Below are positions 1 through 9,297 of a DNA stretch of 34,617 bases, in pieces. The position numbers were made by a program, and so were the translations under genes. Location: positions 64,001-98,617 of the forward strand of contig CAJNDS010000653.1 in the NCBI GenBank assembly GCA_905221605.1. The letters run 5' to 3'. The first letter of the stretch is position 1; the number at the start of each line of letters is the position of its first letter. The notes beneath the pieces are model-generated. The model saw only the letters and a program-made list of their open reading frames with translations. It ran no database searches and had not been told where the DNA came from. Origin of the DNA: Symbiodinium natans. Its lineage: Eukaryota; Sar; Dinophyceae; Suessiales; Symbiodiniaceae.

Positions 1-405
1 GGAGTACCCGCCGAGTTGATAGGAGCGGCTTTTCCAGAGGGAACAGAGTTCGGCCCGACAAGAAGAAGATTGGATTTTCGGAGCAGCCCAACCGAGGGTC
101 GAGCTACTCCCCTTGAAAATCAGGATGAGCACCTGTAGGGCACAGGGCCACAGAGGAGTGAGGCGCGGCACTCCCTCTGGCAAGGGCCCGCAGCGAACGC
201 GTCACAGTTTTGCAGTATAGCAGGTGGATGTGCACCGTTGGAGCAGCCAGTTTTTCTGCCTCCTCCGGAGGGTAACAGGCTTCGGCGCCATTGGAGGCCG
301 AAGCAAGGAGGCAAGGAGACCCAGGGCAGCCAGGGCCCACGGTTGAGCCCTGTGGTCAAATATGTTCTCAACAGGCTGGACTCCGCCTGCAAGACTCACA
401 AGACC
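1..405 (+). other. Leader region of the LINE element, no gene
   Basis: No ATG in the ORF1 frame occurs before 406. The frame is open back to a TAG at 136-138, so upstream coding from a non-AUG start cannot be excluded. The 11-mer GAGCTACTCCC at 101-111 recurs at 494-504 and 2,461-2,471 inside ORF1. I see no recognisable promoter. Confidence 0.45.
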
Positions 406-3400
406 ATGGCTCACGAAGAGCAAGCCCCAGTTCCCACACAAGGGTTTGGGGCGCAATTTTGCAGCACTCCGAATACTCTCGACTCTGACCGAGGAGCTAC
501 TCCCCTGCTCTTGCCGGCGGATACGGAGCATGAAGAGAGTTTCTCCTTCAGCACGCAGGAGCAGCCTGTTTGTGCAGAAGGTTCGGCTAGTGTAAACAAG
601 TGGCTTTCTAGGAGTAGGAGAAAGACCACTCCCAGGAAGACAGCACTGGCCTTTGTAAAAGCGGAGTCGCCAGTCGGCCTCAGTGGCCCCAAATTCTTTC
701 CCGCGTCCTTGCTAGACGACAGCGACATGACGCAAACCCCAGCAACTTGTACAGCTTCAGTGGGAACCAGACTACCTTCAGGGCATACTGGTCAAAAAAC
801 TAGGAAGAAGCATGCCCTTGTGGAACCACGAATCCGAAAGCAAGCCAAGCTGTGGCACAAGTTAGAGGTTCAGCTCGATGGACAGCACGCCATCAGCGCC
901 GAAGCCGAAGAGACGATCATTGAACTAGCGGAACAAGCCCCTCAGAACGAGGGGCTCTTGGAGCACTGGACTTTGGAGCAGCTTTTCAGCTGTGCTTCTC
1001 GAGGCCCGTCGGTAGGGGTATCACCCTTGAGGATGGCTCTCAAGGACGTGCAACAGCAGCTAAGCCTTCCCTCCAAAGAACCACTTCAAATTCGCTCCTC
1101 CAATGTCACCAGTTGGAGGGCGGAAATTGTAACTTGGCTTGACCAACTCAAGGGGCCGGTTGTGTGCCTTCAAGAAACCCACCTTATCGGAGACTCAAGA
1201 GAGTCAGCGGCCCGGAAAGCAGCACGATGCGGCTACGAGTTGCATGGCGGGTCGGGCTCCCCTGGTCAAGGGAAAGGAGTCCTCGGAGGTACGGGGATCT
1301 TGGTTCGTAAGCATTGGCAAGCCCGTTTCTTAAATCATGTCTCTTTCGAGGGAGGCGGCTTCACCGCAGTTGTGGTCAGAACAAGACAGGCGGAGATTGC
1401 ATGCTTCAGCGTCTACTTGCGGTCAGGAGTAGCGTATGATTCGCACCCAAACGCTGAAATCCTGTCCCGCCTAATGGCAAATATAAAGGCTCACTCTGGG
1501 CACTGGTTTGCCATAGGGGATTGGAATGTGGCTCCAGAGGAGCTCCTGGCCAGCAACATCCTCAGTGAACTACAAGCTTACCCGATTGTGACTGGGCAGG
1601 CTACGTGTGATAGTGGCAACGAACTTGACTACTGCATCTGCAGCAGCAAGCTCAGGAGCATCTCCAGCATTGCGGCAGATTGGACTGCCCCACATCGGCC
1701 CCACTCCAGCCTGATCCTCACTTGCGACACGATCGGGGGCCAGTGTAAGGTTTTCCAGCTTCCTGCGTATGGACCTGTTGGTGAAGTGGCAGGATGCAGC
1801 AGGAAAATGCCGTGCATCACGCATATCAAGTGGATGGGGCGTGAGATTTCTGATGAAGTCTCGCTGGCATTTGCCGCCCTGGCCCAAGAGTGTTCGGCAA
1901 CGGTGTGTCCCGAAGAAACCGCAGTCCGGGGCATCACCTTGTCATTGAAACACGGTCGACTTATGGCCCCGTCCAAAGTCTATCAGTACACGGACAATCA
2001 TGCAAAATGGCAGAGGCTGCAGGTCTGGGCAAATAAAACCCCCCAAAAAATCATCAAAGCCGAAGAGCTCGAGCACCTGTTGTCAGGCCTGACGGATTCC
2101 GAGGCCCAGGAAATCAATGGCGACAAACAGGCAAAGGTCAAATCCCTTCTCGCCGGGGAGGATGACATCGACACCCGCAAGTGGATCGAGGACGAAGCCT
2201 CAAAGGCCCTCAAGGAGCACGTCCGTAGCGACAAGGAGCGTTACAAGGAGTGGCTAGACGGCGCCGTACAGAAAGGAATGCGGCCTCTCTTCCGCGCCAT
2301 GAAAAGCCACGAATCTGGCCTTGATAGGCCTTTCCAAACAATGGAACCCATGCTCCGTCCATACTGCCGATTGGCCCAGTGGCAACCGATTTGGCAAGGA
2401 GAGTTCGAGCCTGTTCCAACCGTTTTTCCCCTACTGCGCGCAGACGCTAAGCGAGAGGCCGAGCTACTCCCTCCGCTAGACCCACTGGCAATTATGCTCC
2501 GCATCAAACGTCTGCCCCTGAAAGCCCCAGGACCAGATGGATGGACGATTCCCTTCCTTAAAGCCCTGCCTGAAAAACGGGTCGAGGATCTCACCCAATT
2601 CTTTCACCTTGTGGAAAAAACCGGCCAGGCCCCGCATCAGTGGTGTACCACACAGGTCACCATGCTTGTTAAGTCGGTAGAAATCGAACGCCCGATTGCA
2701 CTATGCCATGTGGCGTACAAGCTTTGGACCCAAGCCAGGTACAACCTGGTGGCTGAGTGGATGGCCCGTTTTGAGCTTGTGGCTCCGTGGGACGCGGCTC
2801 GTCCAGGACAAGCTTGTTTGGACATTTCAGTCCGCAGAGTCTTCCTCTCCGAAATTAGCCGATCGAGAGGTTTAAGTCGGGTGAGTATCTTCATCGACCT
2901 CACTACCTTTTATGAGACAGTGGAGCACGAGCTGCTGATCCAACAAGCCAAAATCCTGGGTTTCCCCCAGGTCGTCCTCAATATAGCGCTCCAGATATAT
3001 CGAGGCGAAAGACTGATCTCTTCTGAGGGTCGAGTTTCTCACCCCATATGGGCCAGCAGGGGCATAATGGCAGGCTGCCCCATTGCCCCTGCCTTGGCAA
3101 AGTTGGCGTTGTTTCCCACTTGCCAGAAGGTTTACCAGTCGAACCAGATCCAGTCCATGGATGTATGGCTGGACGACATCTCAGTCGATGTCGAGCACCG
3201 CGAACCGCAGGCAGCAGCAAGGCAGGCACTTGCAGTGTTCCGCATGCTTCAGTTGGAGCTAGGAGCAGCCAGGCTGCAACTTAGCATCCGGAAGTCAGCC
3301 TTTGTATGCTCGGATGGGTCTGCGGAAAAAGAGCTCCGTATCAGGAGAAAGGTCAAAGAGCCGCAGGTGCAAAGTCTCGTCAAAGACTTGGGGGCGGATT

Positions 3401-3888
3401 CGTCTGGCGGCAGAAGGAGGCGGGTAAAGACCTCAAACAGCCGCATTCAGAAAGCGGTCAAGAGGAGCGCCAAACTTCATCGGTTAGGGCTAGGCCAGAA
3501 CAAGCATGCGATTCGCGCTTTTAAAACCAGCGCCTTTGCGGCGGGCACCTGGGGGCATCAGGCTCAAGGGCTGTCTCCAAAGAGAATGAAGGTGGTGAGG
3601 GGAATGGCGGTGTCCCACTCCACCAGACTGGCGCTTGGTTCAGCGGACGTGGTCTTTGATATGGGCGAGTTTAATGTCCAAGACCCGGTTATCCGCATCG
3701 TTCTGGAACATTGGGACAGCCTAAGCCGATGCGTAGCCATCAATGGCCCGTGTGCGCCACGCATTCAACAAGCATGGGGGGTTACGTGGAAAAGACTTGC
3801 GCGAGCGGCTCACCCCTGGAGACTAGCAGCTGGCCCGATTGCCGCTATGGTGTGTGGAAGTATGGTCGAGGCCAGACCTCACCATTAG
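406..3888 (+). CDS. LINE ORF1: AP-type endonuclease and reverse transcriptase
   Basis: The protein nicks target DNA and reverse transcribes the element's RNA at the nick (target-primed reverse transcription in the nucleus). I start it at ATG 406 (1,160 aa) because ACCATGG is a good initiation context. The endonuclease spans about residues 225-440, with SSNVTSW (Asn 233), LQETH (Glu 257), GDWN (Asp 372, Asn 374), ELDY (Asp 408) and PHS (His 433). The RT spans about 690-1,000, with KAPGPDGW (706-713), motif A FIDL (Asp 831), motif B GIMAGCP (886-892) and motif C WLDD (Asp 923, 924). The LDD box replaces the more usual FADD or YADD. The first 220 residues match nothing I know. The frame ends in TAG inside the next ORF's frame, so ORF2 may be made by a +1 shift or belong to an originally fused polyprotein. 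Confidence 0.88.
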   Translation: MAHEEQAPVPTQGFGAQFCSTPNTLDSDRGATPLLLPADTEHEESFSFSTQEQPVCAEGSASVNKWLSRSRRKTTPRKTALAFVKAESPVGLSGPKFFPASLLDDSDMTQTPATCTASVGTRLPSGHTGQKTRKKHALVEPRIRKQAKLWHKLEVQLDGQHAISAEAEETIIELAEQAPQNEGLLEHWTLEQLFSCASRGPSVGVSPLRMALKDVQQQLSLPSKEPLQIRSSNVTSWRAEIVTWLDQLKGPVVCLQETHLIGDSRESAARKAARCGYELHGGSGSPGQGKGVLGGTGILVRKHWQARFLNHVSFEGGGFTAVVVRTRQAEIACFSVYLRSGVAYDSHPNAEILSRLMANIKAHSGHWFAIGDWNVAPEELLASNILSELQAYPIVTGQATCDSGNELDYCICSSKLRSISSIAADWTAPHRPHSSLILTCDTIGGQCKVFQLPAYGPVGEVAGCSRKMPCITHIKWMGREISDEVSLAFAALAQECSATVCPEETAVRGITLSLKHGRLMAPSKVYQYTDNHAKWQRLQVWANKTPQKIIKAEELEHLLSGLTDSEAQEINGDKQAKVKSLLAGEDDIDTRKWIEDEASKALKEHVRSDKERYKEWLDGAVQKGMRPLFRAMKSHESGLDRPFQTMEPMLRPYCRLAQWQPIWQGEFEPVPTVFPLLRADAKREAELLPPLDPLAIMLRIKRLPLKAPGPDGWTIPFLKALPEKRVEDLTQFFHLVEKTGQAPHQWCTTQVTMLVKSVEIERPIALCHVAYKLWTQARYNLVAEWMARFELVAPWDAARPGQACLDISVRRVFLSEISRSRGLSRVSIFIDLTTFYETVEHELLIQQAKILGFPQVVLNIALQIYRGERLISSEGRVSHPIWASRGIMAGCPIAPALAKLALFPTCQKVYQSNQIQSMDVWLDDISVDVEHREPQAAARQALAVFRMLQLELGAARLQLSIRKSAFVCSDGSAEKELRIRRKVKEPQVQSLVKDLGADSSGGRRRRVKTSNSRIQKAVKRSAKLHRLGLGQNKHAIRAFKTSAFAAGTWGHQAQGLSPKRMKVVRGMAVSHSTRLALGSADVVFDMGEFNVQDPVIRIVLEHWDSLSRCVAINGPCAPRIQQAWGVTWKRLARAAHPWRLAAGPIAAMVCGSMVEARPHH

Positions 3889-5674
3889 ACTCGAGTGGGG
3901 AAACGCCAGAACAGCACAGCAGGTGAAGGAGCAGCTGCGAGGAGCCATGCTGCGCGATCGTTGGGGGCGAATTGCAAGCCAGCACGGCGGCGGAGGAGCC
4001 GAGCAAGGTTTAGACTGGACGACCCACAGGAGCCTGCTGAAAAAAGCCAAAGGGAACACTCTAAAGGTAACAGGGCTACGCATGGTCTGGCAAGGCGCTG
4101 TAGCCTTCAATGGACATGGCGGGCACGCGGTGTGCACGAGGTGTGGTGGGGCCAACTCGTTTGTGCATGCGCTCCACACTTGCCCTGCGTGGGCAGCGCA
4201 CGATATTGGCCCCGACCCTGAGTGGAGGAGTAGGGTGGATGCACCAGAATGCTTCTGGTTGAGAGGACTAGTCCCAGCCCCGCTTACCAAGCACCCTGAC
4301 CACCCTCCCTCTCTCCTCGAAACCCGTGTTGAAGGAAACCTCGAAGAAGCGGCACAGAGCTGCCAATCAGTCTGGTTTGGTACGGACGGATCAGGAGGAC
4401 CACAGGCCTCCGATCCCAGGCTCAGAATGGCAACCTGGAGCTTAGTTGCCACACAGCGCAAGGATGGCCATCTGCCGGCGTGCTGCTGGCAAGGCCCGGA
4501 GCCGGATCCGGCCTGCAAGATTGTAGGGTATGCGGTGGGGGTCCTTCAGGTAGGTTTCACGGTAAATGACGCTGAGTCAAAGGCACTTGATTTCCTTTTG
4601 GGCTTGTCCAACCAAAACAATTTTGTTGCCTGCGATAGCAAAATTGCGCTCACTAGACTTAAAAACCCCAACGCCCATTTCCTTTGGCCAAGTATTTGGA
4701 CCGCAGGTCAGGAAGACCGAAATAGATTGAAACCGGTCTGGACAAAAGGGCACTTAACCAAAGAGGAGCACGCAGCCAGGCATGGCACCGGCTCCTCATG
4801 GGCCTGGGAAGCCAACAGACATGCAGACTGGCTGTGCGGTCAAAAGGCCAATGAGATTTTGTCACAAGTGCATGTGGCAAATGTCAGGCAAATTGACAGC
4901 ACTGCACGAGAGATCTCCACTTTCTTAGGAAAGCGAGCTGAGTTCCTCCTCGCAAACTGCCCGCTGCCCTCAGCAAATGAGGTCAAATTTGAGAGGAAGG
5001 CTAAGGCCAAGGCCGCGCTTCCCTCCAAAAAAGGACCCAACAAAAAACAGCTTCTTTTGCATGCAGTCAAGGAGGCCAATCCTCAGACCATGCACAATTG
5101 GAAAATCTCTAGCGGAGAAAGCACCAACAACCTGTGCATCAAGTGCGAAGGGTGCGGGCTTTACGTGCAACAAGTCGATCCGCATGAGGTGGTTGTCCAT
5201 GTTCTTCAGTTCCCGTGCCAGAGTCTGCCTGTGCCCACCTCGACTCCGTGGGGCTTTCACGTGTCTCACCACATGATCAACCTTGGAGAGTCAGTGGTAT
5301 GCAAAAAGTGTGGAGTTTTCCAAGCTGTCAGAATCCTAAAGGCCAAGCCGGGATGTCAAGGCAGGTGCAGTCAGGTCTGCAAGAAGCCTAACAGCAAATT
5401 CCAAGAAGCCCAAAAAAGAAGCCTAGACCCCAAGGCTGGCGTGAAAGCCTTCTTCGGCTTGAGGCAGAGTTGCTCGCCCCATCCCGCAGCCGTTGTGCCT
5501 TCAAACACCAGTGCATGTGAAGCAGTGGCAAGTAGCAGCACAGGAGAGTCTCTCCCTCAGATTCCTCCTTTGCCTCCCCAGACCACACCCGCTTTTCCCA
5601 AGTCTAAAGCCAAAATTAAAGCCAAAGCAAAAAAGGATGGCCTGACACAAACCGCTCTCTCTTTTAGGAAGTGA
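3827..5674 (+). CDS. LINE ORF2: zinc knuckle, RNase H and C-terminal zinc-finger tail
   Basis: This frame opens right after a TAG at 3,824-3,826 and overlaps the end of ORF1 by 62 nt in the +1 frame. It has no ATG near its start, so it is probably read by frameshifting within the overlap, or this copy carries a 1-nt indel. Counting from codon 3,839, a C-x2-C-x10-H-x-C knuckle lies at about 99-115, as is common after LINE RT domains. RNase H follows with TDGSGG (Asp 183), NDAESKAL (Glu 246), VACDSK (Asp 266), WTKGH and NRHADWL (Asp 330), the full D-E-D-D set. It would remove RNA from the RNA-DNA hybrid. The C-terminal part has IKCEGCGLYVQQ and ESVVCKKCGVFQAVR, two CxxC pairs with nearby histidines, then a basic Lys/Ala-rich tail. 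The same CxxC tail is found in the interrupted LINE relic. Confidence 0.85.
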   Translation, partial: QLARLPLWCVEVWSRPDLTIRLEWGNARTAQQVKEQLRGAMLRDRWGRIASQHGGGGAEQGLDWTTHRSLLKKAKGNTLKVTGLRMVWQGAVAFNGHGGHAVCTRCGGANSFVHALHTCPAWAAHDIGPDPEWRSRVDAPECFWLRGLVPAPLTKHPDHPPSLLETRVEGNLEEAAQSCQSVWFGTDGSGGPQASDPRLRMATWSLVATQRKDGHLPACCWQGPEPDPACKIVGYAVGVLQVGFTVNDAESKALDFLLGLSNQNNFVACDSKIALTRLKNPNAHFLWPSIWTAGQEDRNRLKPVWTKGHLTKEEHAARHGTGSSWAWEANRHADWLCGQKANEILSQVHVANVRQIDSTAREISTFLGKRAEFLLANCPLPSANEVKFERKAKAKAALPSKKGPNKKQLLLHAVKEANPQTMHNWKISSGESTNNLCIKCEGCGLYVQQVDPHEVVVHVLQFPCQSLPVPTSTPWGFHVSHHMINLGESVVCKKCGVFQAVRILKAKPGCQGRCSQVCKKPNSKFQEAQKRSLDPKAGVKAFFGLRQSCSPHPAAVVPSNTSACEAVASSSTGESLPQIPPLPPQTTPAFPKSKAKIKAKAKKDGLTQTALSFRK

Positions 5675-5677
5675 GCT

Positions 5678-7132
5678 ATGGGAAAAGGATGGAATAAAGG
5701 ACACGGCAAATCCAAAGGCCTCAAAGGCAAGCAATCAAGATTGCCACAAGAAGAGCTGGATGCAGCAAGGGAGGTGAACATGGAAAGAAGCGCGCGAGAT
5801 CTCCCTACAAAAAGCCCTGGTTCGATTTCCAGGAGTAAAGCAAGGAGCCATGCTAGGCATCTTTCCTTAGCGGAAAGCGATGCGCGTTTCCGGGCGAACT
5901 CAACACCACGCCCTACCCCACCTGCTCCTCCGCCAAGCAGGCGAGCCCAGGCGGAAGACGTGGCCGAAGCTCCTTCGGACGCAACTCAGGAGTGGCGCTA
6001 CGATCAGCTTTCCCCCTGGGAACGAAGGGTCAAGTTAAGAAGCTCCTCAGACTCAAGCGGGCACAGAAGGGAAGAGGTTCTCTCCCGAAACGCGGCTCCT
6101 CTGCCAAACTCCTCCTCATCGAACCCTGGGCGCCCTGATGCCCACGCGGAGGTGGAGGATCTCGCCTCTCTTCATGACCCCGCAAGCTCTCCCGAGAGCT
6201 CAGGGTGGCCCCTGGACAACAAAGCATCCAATGAAGGATCAATAGTCCTCCGTGAAGCAAACCCTCAGACAGATAGAGCGGCCAGTTCCGGAAGAAACGA
6301 CGCAGTGGCAGTAGACGAGCGTCGGAGGGCAGACCCACAGGAAGTCGCGTTCCACTTTCAAGGCCAGTGGAAGGCACACCGCGGCAAGCCAAAGGAACCT
6401 CTGCACTATCTTCCTGTCAACCTAGTCATGATCCATGACATCACCCACAGCCTCCATGTCCGGGACACCATGGATCTGACTATGCTCATGTTCGGCCGTA
6501 CGCGAGTAGCCTATGTAGCCGAATCGGCTCCCCTGGTGTGGAAATTTTCGGATGAAAGCCAAGCCGAAGAGGAGCGCATCAGTAATATCTTTCCCCGGCT
6601 AACGGCGAAGGTCTATTGGTATGGGCTTGTGCGAATCCGCCTGCTGTGGAAGGGCGGAGAGCAGGTGTTTCCATTTTACATGTCGCTGCAGGAGCGGTGT
6701 GTTCCAGGGGTTGAGGTTCTCACCCGTTTCGGCGCTGGAAGCCAGAGTTGCTTCCAGTTCTTGTGCTACATGGCCATCATTTTGGCTTATTTTCGAGCTG
6801 CAGGGTGGACCCTCCGCGATTTGGGACCACTAAATGTAGCTGTGAGTCGTACCACGGCGAATTCCCCCCATCCGAGGCTCATTTTCTTCGACACGAATGA
6901 ATGGACATGGGAGGGAAAGGAAGCCAAACACAGCTGGACAGGCTTTTGGTCGCTTGTGGCGGATTTCAGCCCTTCACGCCAAGGCTGGCTGCGCGACAAG
7001 CTCAGACACGTTGGCGTGTACCCAAGGTGGTGCGCGGAAACACTGTTAATGGAGTGTCAGCCCTTCTGGAGCCATCTCAGCGAACAGGGCATTATCGACT
7101 CGGGAGGGCCCTGTTTCAGTGATCTGCGATGA
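5678..7132 (+). CDS. LINE ORF3: protein-kinase-like (PKL fold) protein
   Basis: The ATG lies 3 nt after the ORF2 stop (TGAgctATG), a layout that suits termination-reinitiation. The 484-aa product has a basic, Pro/Ser-rich, low-complexity first half (1-235). The second half looks like a divergent protein-kinase fold: LVWKF (candidate ATP lysine, Lys 289), acidic AEEER (296-300), SLQERCVPG (336-344), GWTLRDLGPLNVAV (Asp 381 as catalytic base, Asn 386) and LIFFDTNEW (Asp 405 at the DFG position). All four key residues are present, so it could be active, but the Gly-rich loop is not obvious. The assignment rests on motif order only; no subfamily is claimed. Kinase-like ORFs are not a standard LINE component. 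Placement and frame argue that it travels with the element rather than being a host gene. Confidence 0.62.
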   Translation: MGKGWNKGHGKSKGLKGKQSRLPQEELDAAREVNMERSARDLPTKSPGSISRSKARSHARHLSLAESDARFRANSTPRPTPPAPPPSRRAQAEDVAEAPSDATQEWRYDQLSPWERRVKLRSSSDSSGHRREEVLSRNAAPLPNSSSSNPGRPDAHAEVEDLASLHDPASSPESSGWPLDNKASNEGSIVLREANPQTDRAASSGRNDAVAVDERRRADPQEVAFHFQGQWKAHRGKPKEPLHYLPVNLVMIHDITHSLHVRDTMDLTMLMFGRTRVAYVAESAPLVWKFSDESQAEEERISNIFPRLTAKVYWYGLVRIRLLWKGGEQVFPFYMSLQERCVPGVEVLTRFGAGSQSCFQFLCYMAIILAYFRAAGWTLRDLGPLNVAVSRTTANSPHPRLIFFDTNEWTWEGKEAKHSWTGFWSLVADFSPSRQGWLRDKLRHVGVYPRWCAETLLMECQPFWSHLSEQGIIDSGGPCFSDLR

Positions 7133-8386
7133 GCCAGAAGGTGAGTTTCTCCCTGTGCTGCGGCGAGAATCTTGTCAAGTCTGTAAAGACTCTGAGGGAT
7201 GGTGAGGTTCTCCCAGCCCGTAGCTCTTTCCGTAACATCTCGGATGCCTTCACAAGCACGGCCGTGTTTAGCAGGCCAAGGCATTCCCGAGAGTAGTTGT
7301 TCTCACTGTTTCACCTTAACTTCCGGGACTTTGGTCCCGAAGAGCCTAATTGGCTAGCGACTCAGCCCGCTTTCGAGTGATACATGTGACCCTCCTAGTT
7401 TCCCAGTTGACACGTGATGTGCACTTGAGTTGTCTGCTATGAGTGTGAAGCATAGGCACGAGGACATGTCAGGCAGTGCAGATTTCTTTTGGCTTGGTGA
7501 GACCTTGTTTTGAGTGGGAAGAACCGTTTTCTGTTCGTTTTCTCGAAACTCGTTTGTCGGAACTCGTTTCCTGTTTGTGACCTGGTATTTGGTGACCAGA
7601 AGTGACTCAAGCCAGTTTAGGTCTGCACAGAGCTCAGCAGAGCACCTAAGAGGTGCTAGGAACCTACCCACAGTGTTTAGGAGTAGAAGTTCCATGGCTG
7701 AGTGTTTTCACCTGAAGTACCTTTGTTTTCCCATGTCTGGCAGACAGTGTTTGAAGCTGGAGAGCCGTGCTCGCATTGGCTCAAGACGAGCGGAGCTCGA
7801 GAAGCTGTGAACAGCGCAGTGAAAAGAGTCCGCACTTCGTGCTGTGAGGGTTGAGTGTAGTCTTGACCTGAGGTCCCTTAGGCCCCGTAGCTGTGCCACG
7901 AGTTTCAACGCCAACGCATCGAACCGCTCCAATCGAAAAGCGTGAGCCAATGCATGAAACTGAGCCTGGAGAAGCAGTCAATCCCAAGGGGCAGTTGCGA
8001 GTCCTGCGTCGACAGTGCAAACATACTTCTGAAAATGCAGTAGGAACCCCGGCCCTTCATTAAGGCTTGGCCTTGGAAGCATGAGAGTCTCGTTCTCCAG
8101 TTCCACACTGCTTTCGCGGTTTTGCATTCTAGGAAATGTGTTGGCGGGACTTATTCATGGGTGCTGCGCAGTGCTGGCTCAGGTCAACTCTGTAGATCCG
8201 AGGTAGCCACCCCCTCAGGAAGTTGGAAAGCGGTCATCCGAATACCCTGCACTCGCAGCTTCCGCTCACTGAAAATCCAAAACAACAGCAGTCCTTTCCT
8301 GATAAATTTGATTCTCGACAGGTTCACTTCTGTTTTTTGGAGCTCTTCTTCTCCGCACCTGGTGCTTATGCCGTTTCGTTCTCCAG
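7133..8386. other. LINE 3' region and intergenic DNA without a clear gene
   Basis: After the ORF3 stop there is a 3' untranslated stretch. It includes a hairpin at 7,320-7,342 (CTTC/GAAG and GGGAC/GTCCC around a TTTG loop, one bulged C) that could serve as the RT recognition structure at the element's 3' end; this role is inferred. From about 7,350 to 8,386 I see only short overlapping frames on both strands with no motif, no tRNA and no repeat of note. Confidence 0.4.
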
Positions 8387-8498
8387 GGCCGTGGCCTCCG
8401 TCGGCTTCGGCGATCTTCGGAACGGAGCTGCTAGCCGACGACACAACGTCTGAGCTGCCCTACGAGAACCCGAGAAAAAAACCTTGCAACTGCTGGAG
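8387..8498 (+). CDS. Isolated exon-like frame, unrecognised
   Basis: A 112-nt open stretch is bounded by TTCTCCAG on the left and GGAG|GTGAGT on the right, both good splice borders. It would encode an acidic peptide containing IFGTELLADD and SELPYENPRKK, ending near PCNCW. No partner exon with a matching phase was found, and the minus strand is also open here, so this could be chance. No function is suggested. Confidence 0.22.
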
Positions 8499-8797
8499 GT
8501 GAGTTGCACAGTGGTGAGCTCAGGAAGTCAGACAACTTAAGGCCAAAGGTGCAAAGAGTACCTCTTATACACTCTGCATCACCTTGGGAGCAGTTGCTCA
8601 CACCTCCACCGAAAAAAAGCCAGCGTAGAGGAGCTCGCAATCGAAATACAGGCATGCCGGCCGGGCAGAGCGGGAAGGCAAATGCCTTGCCTCTTGCTTG
8701 AAGCCACAACTCCAGCTGCTGAATGGTTCCTATCTTTCTTAGAAGGCCGTTTGCTTATTGGGAAGTTTAACAGGCTCTTTCAAGCTGGCATGTGTTA

Positions 8798-8941
8798 AAC
8801 CGCTTGAACACCATTGCATTTGGTGCAGACCCAACGGTGGCCCTCATTCACCATCACGTGCGGTTCGTGCCAGTCCACGCCGGAAAGAGAACGCTGTCTG
8901 GATGACCCTTGCAATGGTTTTGGGTTTTCCCGTTGAAGGTA
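8798..8941 (-). pseudogene. Interrupted LINE ORF2 relic, C-terminal half
   Basis: Read on the minus strand, this stretch encodes YLQRENPKP, then WHEPHVMVNEGHRWVCTKCN and GVQAV before a stop. It aligns with the tail of the intact ORF2 (YVQQVDPHE, FHVSHHMINLGESVVCKKCG, FQAV): the same CxxC pair, His spacing and FQAV/VQAV end. The upstream half of the same reading frame is found on the far side of the palindromic element at 20,272-20,420. The similarity is moderate, so the relic belongs to a different, older LINE copy than the one at 1-7,350. It is too short and interrupted to work. Confidence 0.75.
8940..8941. other. TA target-site copy, left
   Basis: The interrupted LINE reads AAGG-TA on this side and TA-TAAACC on the other (20,270-20,271). 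Keeping a single TA rejoins the LINE frame. A duplicated TA is the signature of Tc1/mariner/pogo-type transposases, which fits the transposase in the element's centre. Confidence 0.6.
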
Positions 8942-9104
8942 TCTTGCTACCTCAGAGGACCAGGCCAGCCGTGCCAGGAAAGCACGCTCGTTCGGGTTAC
9001 CAAAAATGGAGGCGCTGTTCGAGCTAGAGATGTGCACGTGCGTGGTGCTGCAGTTTTGTTACGTGTCTTGCCCACATCTGCGGGCAAGCCTGAATCAGGC
9101 TTGC

Positions 9105-9297
9105 ATTCCCACGCATCTTCGTATTTCTACCCTGCAGATCTTCGACCTTTGTATTTCTGTCCACGCATCTTCGTATTCCTGCCCACGGATCTTCCGTAGT
9201 CCTACCCTCTGCAGATCTTAGACTTTCGTATTCCTGGACCTTCGTATTCCTACCCCGCGGATCTTCGTAATCCAACCCGCGGATCTTCGTGATCCAG
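9105..9297 (+). repeat. Outer minisatellite of the left arm (short version)
   Basis: About eight degenerate units share CGTATTCCTACCC(A)CGCATCTTCGTA-type sequence, alternating with GCAGATCTTAGAC segments. The unit is roughly 24 bp. The right arm holds the same array in a much longer form, which explains most of the arm length difference. Confidence 0.8.

Larger units (their letters stand above)
1..7350 (+). mobile_element. Non-LTR (LINE-type) retrotransposon with three ORFs, nearly intact
   Basis: Three long reading frames follow each other on one strand: AP endonuclease plus reverse transcriptase, then RNase H with zinc fingers, then a kinase-like protein. There are no LTRs, and the endonuclease and RT order is that of LINE elements. 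The 5' limit lies at or beyond the window start and the 3' limit is not visible. I place it near 7,350, just after a hairpin at 7,320-7,342, only as an estimate. All key catalytic motifs that I checked are present, so this copy could be recent. The second ORF's C-terminal tail has a diverged relative on the minus strand at both sides of the palindromic element (8,798-8,941 and 20,272-20,420), so at least two members of the family lie in this window. Confidence 0.88.

Noticed and set aside
238-405. ORF1 starting at codon 238
   Set aside because: Codon 238 is TTG. The first in-frame ATG, with a good context, is at 406.
5818-5842. tRNA-like GGTTCGATTTCC
   Set aside because: It lies inside LINE ORF3 with no acceptor, D or anticodon stems around it.
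1-7350. LTR retrotransposon or retrovirus-like element
   Set aside because: No terminal direct repeats, protease or integrase; an AP endonuclease precedes the RT, as in LINEs.
7774-7785. Relic dinoflagellate spliced leader (CATTGGCTCAAG; also 21,771-21,785)
   Set aside because: Only the last 10 or so bases agree and the upstream part does not, so chance is sufficient. No gene follows either site at a sensible distance.
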